Positions 22,161 through 32,766 of a DNA stretch of 64,000 nucleotides are shown one piece after another (the stretch's first letter is position 1; each line of letters begins with the position of its first letter). Origin of the DNA: Enchytraeus crypticus (lineage: Eukaryota; Annelida; Clitellata; Enchytraeida; Enchytraeidae); contig CAJHZI010000884.1 of assembly GCA_905160935.1 (NCBI GenBank), forward strand, positions 167,501-231,500. Direction: 5' to 3'. The notes beneath the pieces were generated by a model. The model searched no databases. It was given only the letters and a program-made list of their open reading frames with translations, and had not been told where the DNA came from. A program made the position numbers and the translations under genes.

Positions 22161-23878
22161 TCGTGCTGCTATTTACCTGCAATGTTGTTGCTTGAACGAT
22201 CGACTGTTTGATGGAGTCATTGACGTGTATATCTCTCTGTGATTTGTGGTTCGTGTGATTAACTGGTGATAATATCTATTTATTGAGGAGCGTCGTAGTG
22301 CTTGTCTGATAGACTGAATTTTTCATGTTGGCAAGAAAAGAAGCTAATGATAAAGTCAGTTTCGTCACTGGAAAGCGATGTCAGTGACGGGCGAGCCCAG
22401 GATTTGAACCCTGCACACTTTCATCTGCAGTCGAATATCTTACCGTCATCGCCACTGGCTCCAGCCTTTAAGTATTATTATTGATTAATTATTTGGTTTG
22501 ACAGAACTGAGTTACAATCAGTGACTTAAGTTAGCGGCGGTTAAATTCTGCGCTGGATGCATTTCAACTGCGTAAAAAATGCGTGTTTGATGTGAAGCAG
22601 AGATTGACTATGATGTTAGTGTATTAGGAGTTACAATCAGTGATGGACTTTAGCTCCTCGTAATTAAACTCTGCAATGGAAGCAGTTCAAATGTGTACAT
22701 CTCCTATTAAGACTCTATTTTTTCTCAGTTTTTTTTAGTTCTATTTTTTATTATAATTGTTTAGTACATAATTATTTGAATATTGTTATGAAATAAATTC
22801 ATATCAATTAATTAGTAATATGAATATGTGTGTATAGCTGAATTAAATGAAGTTTAAAATAAAGTATTTCAGGTGGAAACGCCTAATTATATTTTAGTAA
22901 CTTCAGTTAATATATCTCTTTAAACCTATTTGCCTGACAACTGTTGAAACCTTTCTCTTGAGTGGCAGTCGTACTTTACAAAATGTTTGAGTGATCTTCT
23001 AAAGTTCTAAAGCAATATAGAATAGACAAAGCATGAAATGGATGTGTTGTTAGAGGCTACTAACTCGGAATGGAGGAATATAATGTGAGATCATCTAATA
23101 GGCTTAGAGTGTAAGATAAACGGCATGTCTCTACTCTTCTATTGAACTTCTCAAGGCATTTCCATAGCATATAACTCTTCCAACCAATTCTATCCTCAGC
23201 CTTCCTTTTGATCATTATATATGAATTTGTTATAAGTCATCCCACATCTTGGTTTTCCTATAACTTTTTACCTTGCATTCTTCCTTCTGCTACATCCCTT
23301 AGCAAACCTATAATATGTCCTATTCAGCGCCATGTTAACATCTCATAAATGCCTCTGTGATGTCTTCAACACGATTGTTGATCTGTGATAACCTCTCGAA
23401 TAAGCGCGCGATCAGAGTAATAATTTTATAGTAATTTTTCAACATAGAACGTGTGTTTAGACTTTAAGGCTATGAGATAGCAACCAATGCCAACAATATG
23501 TAGGGGTCTATTAAAACTAACAACAACAAGAGTGGTACTCTCGCCAATGACCACATCTAGCAGTTTAACGCAATCGAAATAGAGTAGAAAATAAGAAAAG
23601 ATAAAAAATCAGAGTAAATTCAAAAGACCTATCCAAAGAAATCAGTAAGTGCTAACTCGAATGCTTTAAGCGTAATTTAAAGAGAACATCAGCAGCTGCT
23701 GGAAGATATCTTTCTGCGCCAAAAAACGATTGCTAACAATTATGAAACAGTTTCAGTCATGAAATTATTCTATATCTTTGGTTTCAGTAGCCAATCCCTG
23801 TTTTTCGAAGAATTATAATTCTTCAAAATACATTAAAAAATAACAGAAGTAAGTCAAATAAAAACATAAACAAGAAAA
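22161..23878. other. SON 3' UTR and SON-AAGAB intergenic region
   Basis: The 3' UTR contains a reversed SINE-1 copy (22340-22467) and a ~115-bp duplicated tract starting GAGTTACAATCAGTGA (22510 and 22627). AATAAA occurs at 22792 and 22858. Sequence at 23150-23350 resembles 39850-39990, so it is probably an unclassified dispersed repeat. The AAGAB promoter should lie within 23400-23878, but no motif was identified. Confidence 0.6.
22340..22467 (-). mobile_element. SINE-1 copy in SON 3' UTR
   Basis: A near full-length reversed copy runs from AAGCTAATGATAAAGTC to CGCCACTGGCTCCAGCC and includes GGCGAGCCCAGGATTTGAAC. It lies upstream of both candidate SON poly(A) signals, so it should be part of the mature mRNA. 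Confidence 0.85.
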
Positions 23879-26800
23879 ATGGCGGCGCCGTGTGTTTTGT
23901 TGACCAGTTGTTCAGAAAATTATAATATTTCAGATCTCGTTAAACGTAAGTATTTTGTTCCTATATATTCATACGTTCCCCTTGTTGTACTTGGGTGTGG
24001 TTGGACCACTGCAGAATAGGGCAAGCGCAAACAATCTGCTGTGTGTACGTAAGAGGCGACTAAGGCAGGAGCTGAGGATGGCAAGCGGGGACACACCTCA
24101 CCATGAAATATTTTCCCCCTGGATTATATGGTTATTAATCCATCTAACTGAGGAAGGCAACAGGAAACCATCTCAGAAGCCTTACTTTTCCCCCAAGCTA
24201 TAGGCTACATCAGATATGGATAAGGCATAGACTTTGTGAAGGGATGAACTTGTTGATCTAAGGAGTGCTCTTACGGAGCGAGAAAACAGACTTTGAGTAT
24301 GAATATGTACCTTGAACCTGCCACTTGTCAGTGCACTGAAGAGAAAGAGCTATTCATACGTGACATGATAAGTTAAAATAGTTTTAAAAATGTGTTCTTA
24401 TTTAAGTTATCCATCAATATAATAAACGTTTTAGCTTCATTGGCTTTTGTAGCGCTTGCTGATTTCATAAGGTTGGCCAAAGAGAATCGACTTTAAAGAA
24501 ATTATCTAGTGCTATGAGAGCTAATAAAAGCTATAAAGCTAATATGTTTTTCTACCACAAATGTGCTGTCTGATACGGTCCGACTGAATTTCAAACCTGC
24601 TATCTTCTGCTTATCAACAGACTTACAACCAACTCTGTTTAGTTCAGGTTCTATGGCATTTACAGTATGATGTATGTTTACGTTACTTTGTGTTTTTTTA
24701 TGTGTTTGTAGAGATTCTTTCAGTTGACGTACTGCCTGCCGGTACGCCAGTTATTGAGTCAGTTGTATCTTATCCGTGGGCCGTGAACACAAAGTATTAC
24801 ACCGCAGACGTTCTGCTCTGTACGACTGACTTGAGGACAATAGGCAATGCAGATTTTGCTGAAAATGTTGAGGCATTCATAGCATACTTTGATGTTACAC
24901 AGGTAAATTGGTTCTTTAATTAAAACTTAGCCTTGATTTAGATAGCAAGTTAATTAATCAAATTTTGTGTGATTTATCCTTTGCAAGAACCTACATAATA
25001 AAATTCAATATTCAGAGATTTTGAGACTTGATTCAAGTGAAATATTTAGACCATTGTTCATTTTCAGGACAAAGAATTTAATTTTCATACATTGAATTGG
25101 ATAGTTTTTTTTAACTTCATACCATTTATTTGCTCATCACGGCACTGATTAGTTGTACAAGTGACAGAAACATACATGTAATCATATAAACAAACAAGCA
25201 ATATTAGAACCCGAAAGAGCCAGAGCTGTGTGCGGCAATACCATACTTAGTAGCTAGCAAAGTCTACTCAAGTCTGAATTACAGAAATTTCTATTTCAGC
25301 AATCGACTATTTCATATTGATAATCTAATGGCCAGACGCTGGCAGGTTGATGGTGAGGGGCATATAATGAGTTTAGGTCTTTGTGGTAGTGTACCTTTGT
25401 CTTGGTGGTAGGATAATGATGATAATGCCACCATTAAAACAAAAGAAGTTAGAAGTACGTCTTAGGCATATGAGATCTCTAAGTAACTTTATCCACCAAT
25501 CTCCTTATCCAGCTAGGAGAGGAATGGTCACCGCTTAGCAATATATGACCATCAATTTCTAGAGAAATCTTTGGCTGGAACTAGCCCCAGGATGATCACA
25601 TGACATGACCTTGTCTTTTGTGTTGTGTTAGAGTACCTGCCTGCAGCAGGTGGAAATGTGGCTGCCGTACCTGCGTCAATTATCTCCTGCCGTACAGCTA
25701 CTGGTGTGCGACAGATTTGATGAAACATCACGTAAGCTATCTCATGTATCAATAGCTAATGCTTATATAATATATGTATATATATATAATACATGTATAT
25801 ATAATATATAATATATGCATATAGCTAATATTTATGGGAGCGAGAGTGTGTAACATTGCCGATTGATTTGACAGTTGTCTCATATGAGATCCATTATAGG
25901 ATCCACTCTGACCTGTATAATAAGTTAAGATTCGTGTACCTTTATGTGTTCCTTCTAAAGCTCTTGAGGTGTGCTTGAAGAGAAGAAATCATGGAAGAGA
26001 TCTCTTAGACTCACGAAATTATTGCACTCGAGAAGGAGACTATCAAAACTATTTCTAACCTGTGTGATATTAAAAAGTCTCCGATCTACTGCAAGATTTT
26101 TATCGTGAAATGCTTTACTGACAGAGTTAAGAGCTTTAGTGTTATTTTAAACTGTTTACTATCTGTCAGTGACATCATATATATCAATAAATATTTCAGA
26201 TATTACATGCTTTTTGCAGCTATCAAGCGCAAGAAGATGGTGGAGTGGTGCTTAGAATATGAATTCGAAGTAGTTGAGTTAAACCCTGCTCCCAACGATT
26301 CAGATGATGACGATGATGACAGTGAACTAGAAGATTGCTTTAGGGAAACATTTGGGGTCCAACGGATTATTGAAGCATTGTCTTGTCATTCCTGGTCAAA
26401 TGCTGTACTCAAAGGTTTCTTTTATGTAATTATATATAACTATTAGTGTAAATTACAGTGAAGAAATACGCGTCTATCGTACATGCAATAGGGTCATTCC
26501 ATGGCAACTGATCCAAATTTTCTTAATCTTCCCAGGTGACCCTCTCAGATTTAAATGATATTTTAACAGTGTAAAGCAAAATATGTCTCTAGGCTAGATT
26601 TAAAATTTCAACTCAATCGGTTGACCGGTTGGGTAGTTATGACAGTCATTTCGACCCCACCGTAGATCCATTTTGGTGCGAAAAATGAAACGCGTGTTTT
26701 TTTTCTGTACTTTGAACTGCTATAATTTTGCTATTTATGGTCCTATCCATATGAAACTTCCCAACAAGACTATATTTAATACGTAGATTCAGAATAAATA

Positions 26801-29800
26801 CTCAGAATTGAAGTGGCATGTATATCTTGGCTGCTACAGCAGCTCAAACTTGACGTTTTGCAAAAGTATAAATTTTTGAAAAGCCAACTTTGAGTCCTGA
26901 TAATTCTCAAAATTGACCAACCACATTATTGCAAGCCATTTAGTTTAATAATATGGACATATCTCAATAACATAAAACACTTGCCATTTATTCCAGTTGA
27001 AGGCTCAACAGCCTCGTTGAAGATGAAGCGGCTCTCTTCTGATGTAGAATATAATACTGTGTCAAAGCCTGCAATGCCAGCAATACAGGCACCTAACGTT
27101 AATACAGCCAATCTAATTCCGGGGCAGTTTGTGGCATGTGTCTGTGAACGAAAATGGTATATTGGAAATATAATCGAACGCTCAGAAGAAAATAATGACA
27201 TTCTTCTCTCATTTATGAAACAGAATGGCGAAATTTTAAGTTGGCCACAACGTAAGGATTCATGCTGGATTCCTTTCTCCAGTGTTCTGTGCATAGTATC
27301 TGCTCCAGAACTTCAAATTATGAGAGCATATTCTGAATCCATGCAACAGAGATAGTATTTGAATTAGTTTCATATAGATAGGACCATAAACAGACGAGAT
27401 ATAGTGCTTTAAAGTAGTGAAAAATAATCATTTTAATTTTTTGTGTAAAAACGACTTTCGATGGGTAAGTTGACATGGCTATTGCTATATGTTCTGATAG
27501 AGTTGAGGTAAAAATATTTTTACAGTAAGTTAGTAACATATAGACCTGTAAATAGCAGCAGTTTGAAGGTTGTGATCAACTGCCTACATGCCTAACCATG
27601 GCCTTGAAGTTGTCCAAGAATTGGGTGATGCTTGAATTTTTTTCAAGTTTGAGCTAGTGGTTTTCAAAATCCAAGCTGCTTCTGAGGGTGACAAGTGTTT
27701 TATGTTATTGAGATATGTCCATATTATTAAACTAAATGGCTTGCAATAATGTGGTTGGTCAATTTTGAGAATTATCAGGACTCAAAGTTGGCTTTTCAAA
27801 AATTTATACTTTTGCAAACGTCAAGTTTGAGCTGCTGTAGCAGCCAAGATATACATGCCACTTCAATTCTGAGTATTTATTCTGAATCTACGTATTAAAT
27901 ATAGTCTTGTTGGGAAGTTTCATATGGATAGGACCATAAATAGCAAAATTATAGCAGTTCAAAGTACAGAAAAAAAACACGCGTTTCATTTTTCGCACCG
28001 AAATGGATCTATGGTGGGGTCGAAATGACTGTCATAACTACCCAACCGGTCAACCCGATTGATTTGAAATTTTAAATCTAGCCTAGAGACATATTTTGCT
28101 TTACACTGTTAAAATATCATTTAAACCTGAGATGGTCACCTGGGGAGCATTGGACCTGTTGACATGGAATGACCCAATAATAATTGTAATCCTGTCAGTA
28201 ATAAGAATTTTAAAATGCTATTCATGCAGGATTTGAGAGAAAATATGATTTTCTATTCAAGCTTAAATATTATCCAATGGGTTTTAAGATACTGTCTACT
28301 TTGAAATATGTTGTTGTTGTATCTGTGCTAAAAAAGAAAATCATGATGCTAATGATCCTAAAAACTACTGGCCCTGCAACCTTTTAACCTTTGACCTACC
28401 TCTGACCTTTCTTTTATTTCTAATTTTTAGAGCATGCTATATCTAATCAGGTTACATTTTACTTAAACGCTCATCAGTGTGCTTCCAGACTGTCATTCTG
28501 CATATAGAGCTTTCTTCTACTGAGTCTGCACTTCTTAAAGTGACAGCAAATCCGTGATAAGTATATGCTTGTTGAAATTCTGAGCTCGCCCGTCATTTAT
28601 ATCGCTTTTGAGAGATGAAACTGACAGTAACATCAATTTCACAGCTGTTTAGGTATACATACTGTACGAAGTATTTGAGTTATTGACAAAGCACTGGAAG
28701 TAAAGTTTTAACGTAGAAAGCATGTACAATTGTTTTCTAGATAAACCGACATTTTACAGTCCATATCTCCAGCAGCTGATGACAGAGGCAACCGATTTCG
28801 ACAAATCAAACTCAGAGAAAGAGGAGGGCGGTAGCTGCGTAGAATCAGCTGAGGTCAAGGTTGACCACTCGTCTGCTTGCGATGGTGGAGCGTGTGCCAA
28901 TCAAGAATCTTCGGCAACAAAGAATGTGTCGAATAGTTCAAGTGAAGCGGGGAAATCAGCGTTGAACGGGAGAGACAGTAACTCGTCAGCCAAAATAATA
29001 GGTTAGTTTTTATATAACAACGTGTCTTGATGGTCGTGTGCAGTTATGTGCTAGATTTTAAATGAAAGCGGTTAATTTCTAAACTCAGTGCGTGACTGAT
29101 TCTGATTTTTGCACATAAAATGAAAATATTCTTATACAGTAAATGAAATTATTCATATACAGTTTTAGTTAATTTAATTATTATCGTAGTCATGCAGCAA
29201 TACTAGCCCAGTTGTCAAAAATTGAGTTTTCACAGTAGTTTACATGTAGATTTCAGTTTTTTGGTGTTGACAAGGAAACAGCAATGAGCTACTATTGTGC
29301 CAGTTGGATGGTCGAATAGATAGCAAGTTTGTCTGATGAGCCAGAGGCCATCAGTTTAAATCTCAGCAGCCACGAGACCATCGCTGGCAGTATAGAGAGA
29401 TAGATAGATATTTGATTTCCACGAAAATCACAATGACACCGTAGAACGACTTGAAAAATTGACATACAGGTCCGAAAGCTCTGACGCATGCCCACAAAGG
29501 CTACAATTAAATCAAAATCAATTCACGGTACAAAAATTACAATTATTTACTTCTGAAATAATGATAAATAGGAAATTAATAGATCTCAGGTACTGAAATA
29601 ATAGACATAATTAGATATAGAGCTTTATCATTAGTATGACTTGCGATAGATTATGATCTTATTATGTGACACTAGCATACTGAACATGATTCTTTCTAGG
29701 CTTTAACTTTTGTAAACTGTATAAAGACTAAGTCTATTTATGCCAACGTTAGAAAGGGAATTGGTTGGTGAGCGCCTTGTCTCCAGAAATTGCTACAAAA

Positions 29801-31258
29801 TTTACAATCCCAACCCTAGCTAAACTGGGATTCATTGGATGAGATGACGATGTATGAGGACTGTTGAACCTATTAAATCGTTAATTGTGTTGTTCTGTAA
29901 ATAGACAGTCTATTGGATGGGGCACAGTTGGGGGAGGAGGGAGGAGATAATTTTGAGAAATTATTTGAAAAGCTACAAGTTATGAAGGGTAATGCAAAAG
30001 TTACTACATGTTTATTTCTATATTTATTTTTCACTTTTGTCTTAGTGAAGAACATATTTTGCAAAAAAATAATTTACAAAATAATGTTTTGCAAGTGAAC
30101 AAATGACACAAAAGAACAGATTTTAATTTTTAAAAACTACTTTCGAGATAGTCAAATAGTATATTATAGAGAATGCTGCGAGAGTACAAGACATTGCAAA
30201 ATCAATGTAAATATGACGTTAATTCAGATCAGTTAAATTCATTAAATTTATGCTAAAGAGCAGAAATCTATTTTTGAAACTTTGGTTATGATTTCAATTC
30301 CCACTACTTTGTTTGTAAACATTATGGTATAATTGATTATGATATCAATTCCCACTACTTTGTTTGTAAACATTATGGTATAATTGATTATGATATCAAT
30401 TCCCACTACTTTGTTTGTAAACATTATGGTATAATTGATTATGATATCAACTCCCGCTACTTTGTTTGTAAACATTATGGTATAATTGATTATGATATCA
30501 ATTCCCGCTGCTGTTTGTAAACATTATGGTATAATTGATTATGATATCAATTCCCGCTACTTTGTTTGTAAACATTATGGTATAATTGATTATGATGTCA
30601 ATTCCCGCTACTTTGTTTGTAAACATTATGGTATAATTGATTATGATATCAATTCCCACTACTTTGTTTGTAAACATTATGGTATAATTGATTATGATAT
30701 CAATTCCTGCTACTTTGTTTGTAAACATTATGGTATAATTGATTATGATATCAATTCCCGCTACTTTGCTTGCAAACTTGAATGATGTTCAAAGAAATTG
30801 CATTATCTGAAGTTTTAGTGAATTGACTGGATTAGCTTTCAATCAATTAATCAATCTATCAATCAATCAGTTCATCTAGCTATGTATGAATCGGCTTAGT
30901 TTTGCACTCTGTCAGTTTAATTTGGCATTTGCTTAACAATCGATTTGCTACGGATTAATGGGTTACCATATATAGATTGATTCATCATCATCCTCCCTTA
31001 AATCCCGGTTTAACCAGGGCCGAGATACAAAATACAAATAGACTTTCTTTAAGTTTATCCATTCGTTTAAGTATATATCGTATGTGTATAGATAAGTATT
31101 TGTTTTCGAATGTGACAGAGTCGGCGGGCACGATGTCATTCGAGGAGAGGAAGAAGTTTGCTGAGCAGGTGACGGTTCAGTTCTGGGAGGCTATCGGTGG
31201 AAACATGGAAGAGATAGAGGGGCTTTCTGATGAAGAGAATGACTCAGCAAAAACATAA
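23879..31258 (+). CDS. AAGAB: AAGAB / p34, alpha- and gamma-adaptin-binding protein (7 exons)
   Basis: p34 is a cytosolic chaperone that stabilises alpha and gamma adaptin subunits while AP-1 and AP-2 clathrin adaptors assemble. Coding exons: 23879-23945, 24712-24902, 25632-25731, 26220-26414, 28741-29001, 29905-29988, 31119-31258. They join in frame to 345 residues (human ~315). The N-terminal half is the Rab-like pseudo-GTPase fold: VLLTSCSENY at the start, SYPWAVNTKYYTADVLLC (residues ~44-62), AFIAYFDVTQ, then LLVCDRFDETS and EWCLEYEFEVVELNP, ending RIIEALSCHSWSNAVLK. Exon 5 is a variable Ser/Glu-rich linker. Exons 6-7 hold the conserved C-terminal helix: DNFEKLFEKLQVMK, then ERKKFAEQVTVQFWEAIGG and EEIEGLSDEEND. 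The start codon lies in AAAATGGCGGCG. An AATAAA occurs at 31412. The call is strong because order and motifs match along the whole length. Confidence 0.92.
23946..24711. other. AAGAB intron 1 with GA-tailed repeat
   Basis: 24000-24352 is the fullest copy of the GA-tailed element. It starts with GTTGGACCACTGCAGAATAG and ends CTTGAACCTGCCACTTGTC then GTGCACTGAAGAG. The remainder is unremarkable. Confidence 0.7.
24903..26219. other. AAGAB introns 2 and 3 (exon 3 at 25632-25731 between)
   Basis: Neither intron contains a recognised transposon. Intron 3 has an AT-rich TATATA segment at 25765-25825. Exon 3 uses the acceptor GTGTTAG at 25631; an alternative downstream CTGCAG would break the frame. 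Confidence 0.65.
26492..28175. mobile_element. Foldback DNA transposon with ~490-bp terminal inverted repeats
   Basis: The left arm 26492-26983 and right arm 27692-28175 are inverted copies of each other with few mismatches. The outer 13 bases are perfect (GGGTCATTCCATG at the left, its complement at the right). AATA flanks both ends and is a possible 4-bp target-site duplication. The 708-bp core carries one 124-codon open frame (26981-27355). A ~70-bp piece after the ORF (27368-27440) resembles part of the right arm (27918-27990), an extra internal copy. It sits in AAGAB intron 4. The superfamily is not identified; no transposase catalytic domain is present, so it is non-autonomous or internally deleted. 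Confidence 0.85.
26981..27355 (+). CDS. Transposon-encoded C-terminal domain, probable terminal exon
   Basis: The open frame includes LIPGQFVACVCERKWYIGNI, an acidic stretch, ILLSFMKQNG, LSWPQRKDSCWIPFSSVL and a short helix before the stop. The spacing of aromatic and Cys/Trp residues suggests a small beta-barrel of SH3/Tudor type; I recall similar blocks at the C-terminus of transposon-like proteins in invertebrates but cannot name the family. TTTATTCCAG at 26987-26996 is a good 3' splice site, so the natural unit is probably an exon at 26997-27354 that lost its upstream transposase exons. Confidence 0.5.
   Translation: MPFIPVEGSTASLKMKRLSSDVEYNTVSKPAMPAIQAPNVNTANLIPGQFVACVCERKWYIGNIIERSEENNDILLSFMKQNGEILSWPQRKDSCWIPFSSVLCIVSAPELQIMRAYSESMQQR
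28176..28740. other. AAGAB intron 4, 3' part
   Basis: A diverged SINE-1 copy (28554-28651, + orientation, with GAGCTCGCCCGTCATTTATA) lies shortly before the acceptor TTTTCTAG of exon 5. Confidence 0.65.
29002..29904. other. AAGAB intron 5
   Basis: Mostly unique AT-rich sequence, with an RTE 3'-end remnant at about 29755-29845 (TTGGTTGGTGAGCGCC, CAGAAATTGCTACAAAATT). Confidence 0.5.
30286..30782 (+). repeat. 51-bp minisatellite in AAGAB intron 6
   Basis: Nine to ten units of 51 bp (17 codons) contain TTTGTTTGTAAACATTATGG. Because the unit length is a multiple of three, frames stay open on both strands (IDYDINSRYFVCKHYGI forward, MFTNKVAGIDIIINYTI reverse). That is a by-product of the repeat, not evidence of a gene. 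Confidence 0.92.
30783..31118. other. AAGAB intron 6, 3' part
   Basis: AATCAATC repeats (antisense GATT type) at 30838-30872 and a short RTE 3'-end piece at 30985-31045. The acceptor TGTGACAG ends at 31118. Confidence 0.5.
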
Positions 31259-32061
31259 CATTCCTTTAGAGTAGTGTAGAACGAGTGATTGCTGACTGTG
31301 TGTAGGATATCTCGATCCTGCCATTTAGCAGAACACCACAGAGCCAGAGAGAGAAATAATATGAATTAAACGATTATGATTATATTGATTATTTTGTTGT
31401 ACATAAATAATAATAAACGTAAAGTTGTCATTTTATATGGTTATTTTTACATGGTTATTTGTAATGGTTATTTTAAGTAATGTAAGCAATCTTTTAATTG
31501 AGTAGTGTAGGCAATCACGTAATTTAATAATAGTAATAACCTCCAATAATTTCTATTGTGGTGTCATGGCCATTGTCCGATCTTCGGGACTGCTTATGCA
31601 GATTCCAGACAGGTTATTATTAATCCTTTCCATGTAAAATCATATCTTTGCTATTGATAGCGCCAATTAACAGCAAGCTCCGATACAAGATTAACCTTCC
31701 ATGGGCCCAAGGGGCTATACGTAATCAGGTAATTAGTAGTCTAAGCAAGTTTAGCGTATAAGCTGACAGTATATGTTACACCAGCCTTTAGCACAATGAT
31801 TTAGCGTAAGACAATACATTGTATTCTACATTGAAAAAATCTTTTAATCTTACAACAATCACTTAATATTAAACTGCGTTCATTTCAGTCAACATATAGT
31901 GCTAAGCCAATCAACGACATACACATAAAAAAAGCAGAATTCACTAATAATGTCCTTCACATTCCTGCTAAGAACAGACGAAAACAAAACACAACAAAAT
32001 CTTTGACTCTGTACCATCGTCCTAGCAAGGATTCCCTTTATAAATATATATTTTATATGTA

Positions 32062-32120
<59 letters not shown>

Positions 32121-32766
32121 CCCTTTCAACAAAGATAAAAACAGGTACAACCAATCCGAATTACAACCAGTGTGACAAACGGATGTACAACCAGTATGAC
32201 AGACAGGCGTACAACCAGTATGACAGACAGAAGTACTCCCAAGCTAACCGTCGTCAGCTCGTCAGCATAATTTAGATGTCACTTTAACCTACTGAAATTC
32301 TGTCGAATATTATTTTCTAAACAGTTTCACAAAATAAATACTACCTACCAAATATCACAGTGCTCTGTCAGAGATCTCTACAATCTACTCTATGAATATC
32401 ATCATCATCCCTAGAATCCCAGTTTAACCAGGGATAACTCCATGAATATAATTCAATGATACTACAGCTACAGTAACATTAAATAATTTATCTATGCTGA
32501 CACTGCATCTCAATTCCCACACAAATTGCTTAAACTGAAATTTCAAAACTCAAACTGTCCCCTTCCAAATTAATTTTAGACGTTATCTTCCCCACTGTCC
32601 ATCCTACCTTTCTTACACAGTGTCAACAAGATTTGTAGAGTTGGAGTCAGAAGTTCTTTCACTGGATTCAGATGTTATAAATAAGCCAAACGTGCTGTAC
32701 TTCTCATACAATAGATCTATATAAGAGGCACCTCCAAACTCCCCACTCCCACACAGCTGACACACT
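31259..32766. other. AAGAB-UBLCP1 convergent intergenic region
   Basis: It contains a GA-tailed repeat remnant (31308-31352), a (TA)n run (32064-32117), three ~30-bp repeats around TACAACCAGTATGACAGACA (32160-32235) and an RTE fragment (32398-32440). No UBLCP1 poly(A) signal was found on the minus strand in this interval. Confidence 0.6.

Noticed and set aside
30286-30782. CRISPR-like regular repeats (also 10746, 34265, 56397)
   Set aside because: Units are contiguous with no unique spacers, and the setting is eukaryotic introns.
32003-32275. Frame with YNQYDRQ repeats
   Set aside because: Begins in (TA)n and rests on three short tandem repeats; no splice context in either neighbouring gene.
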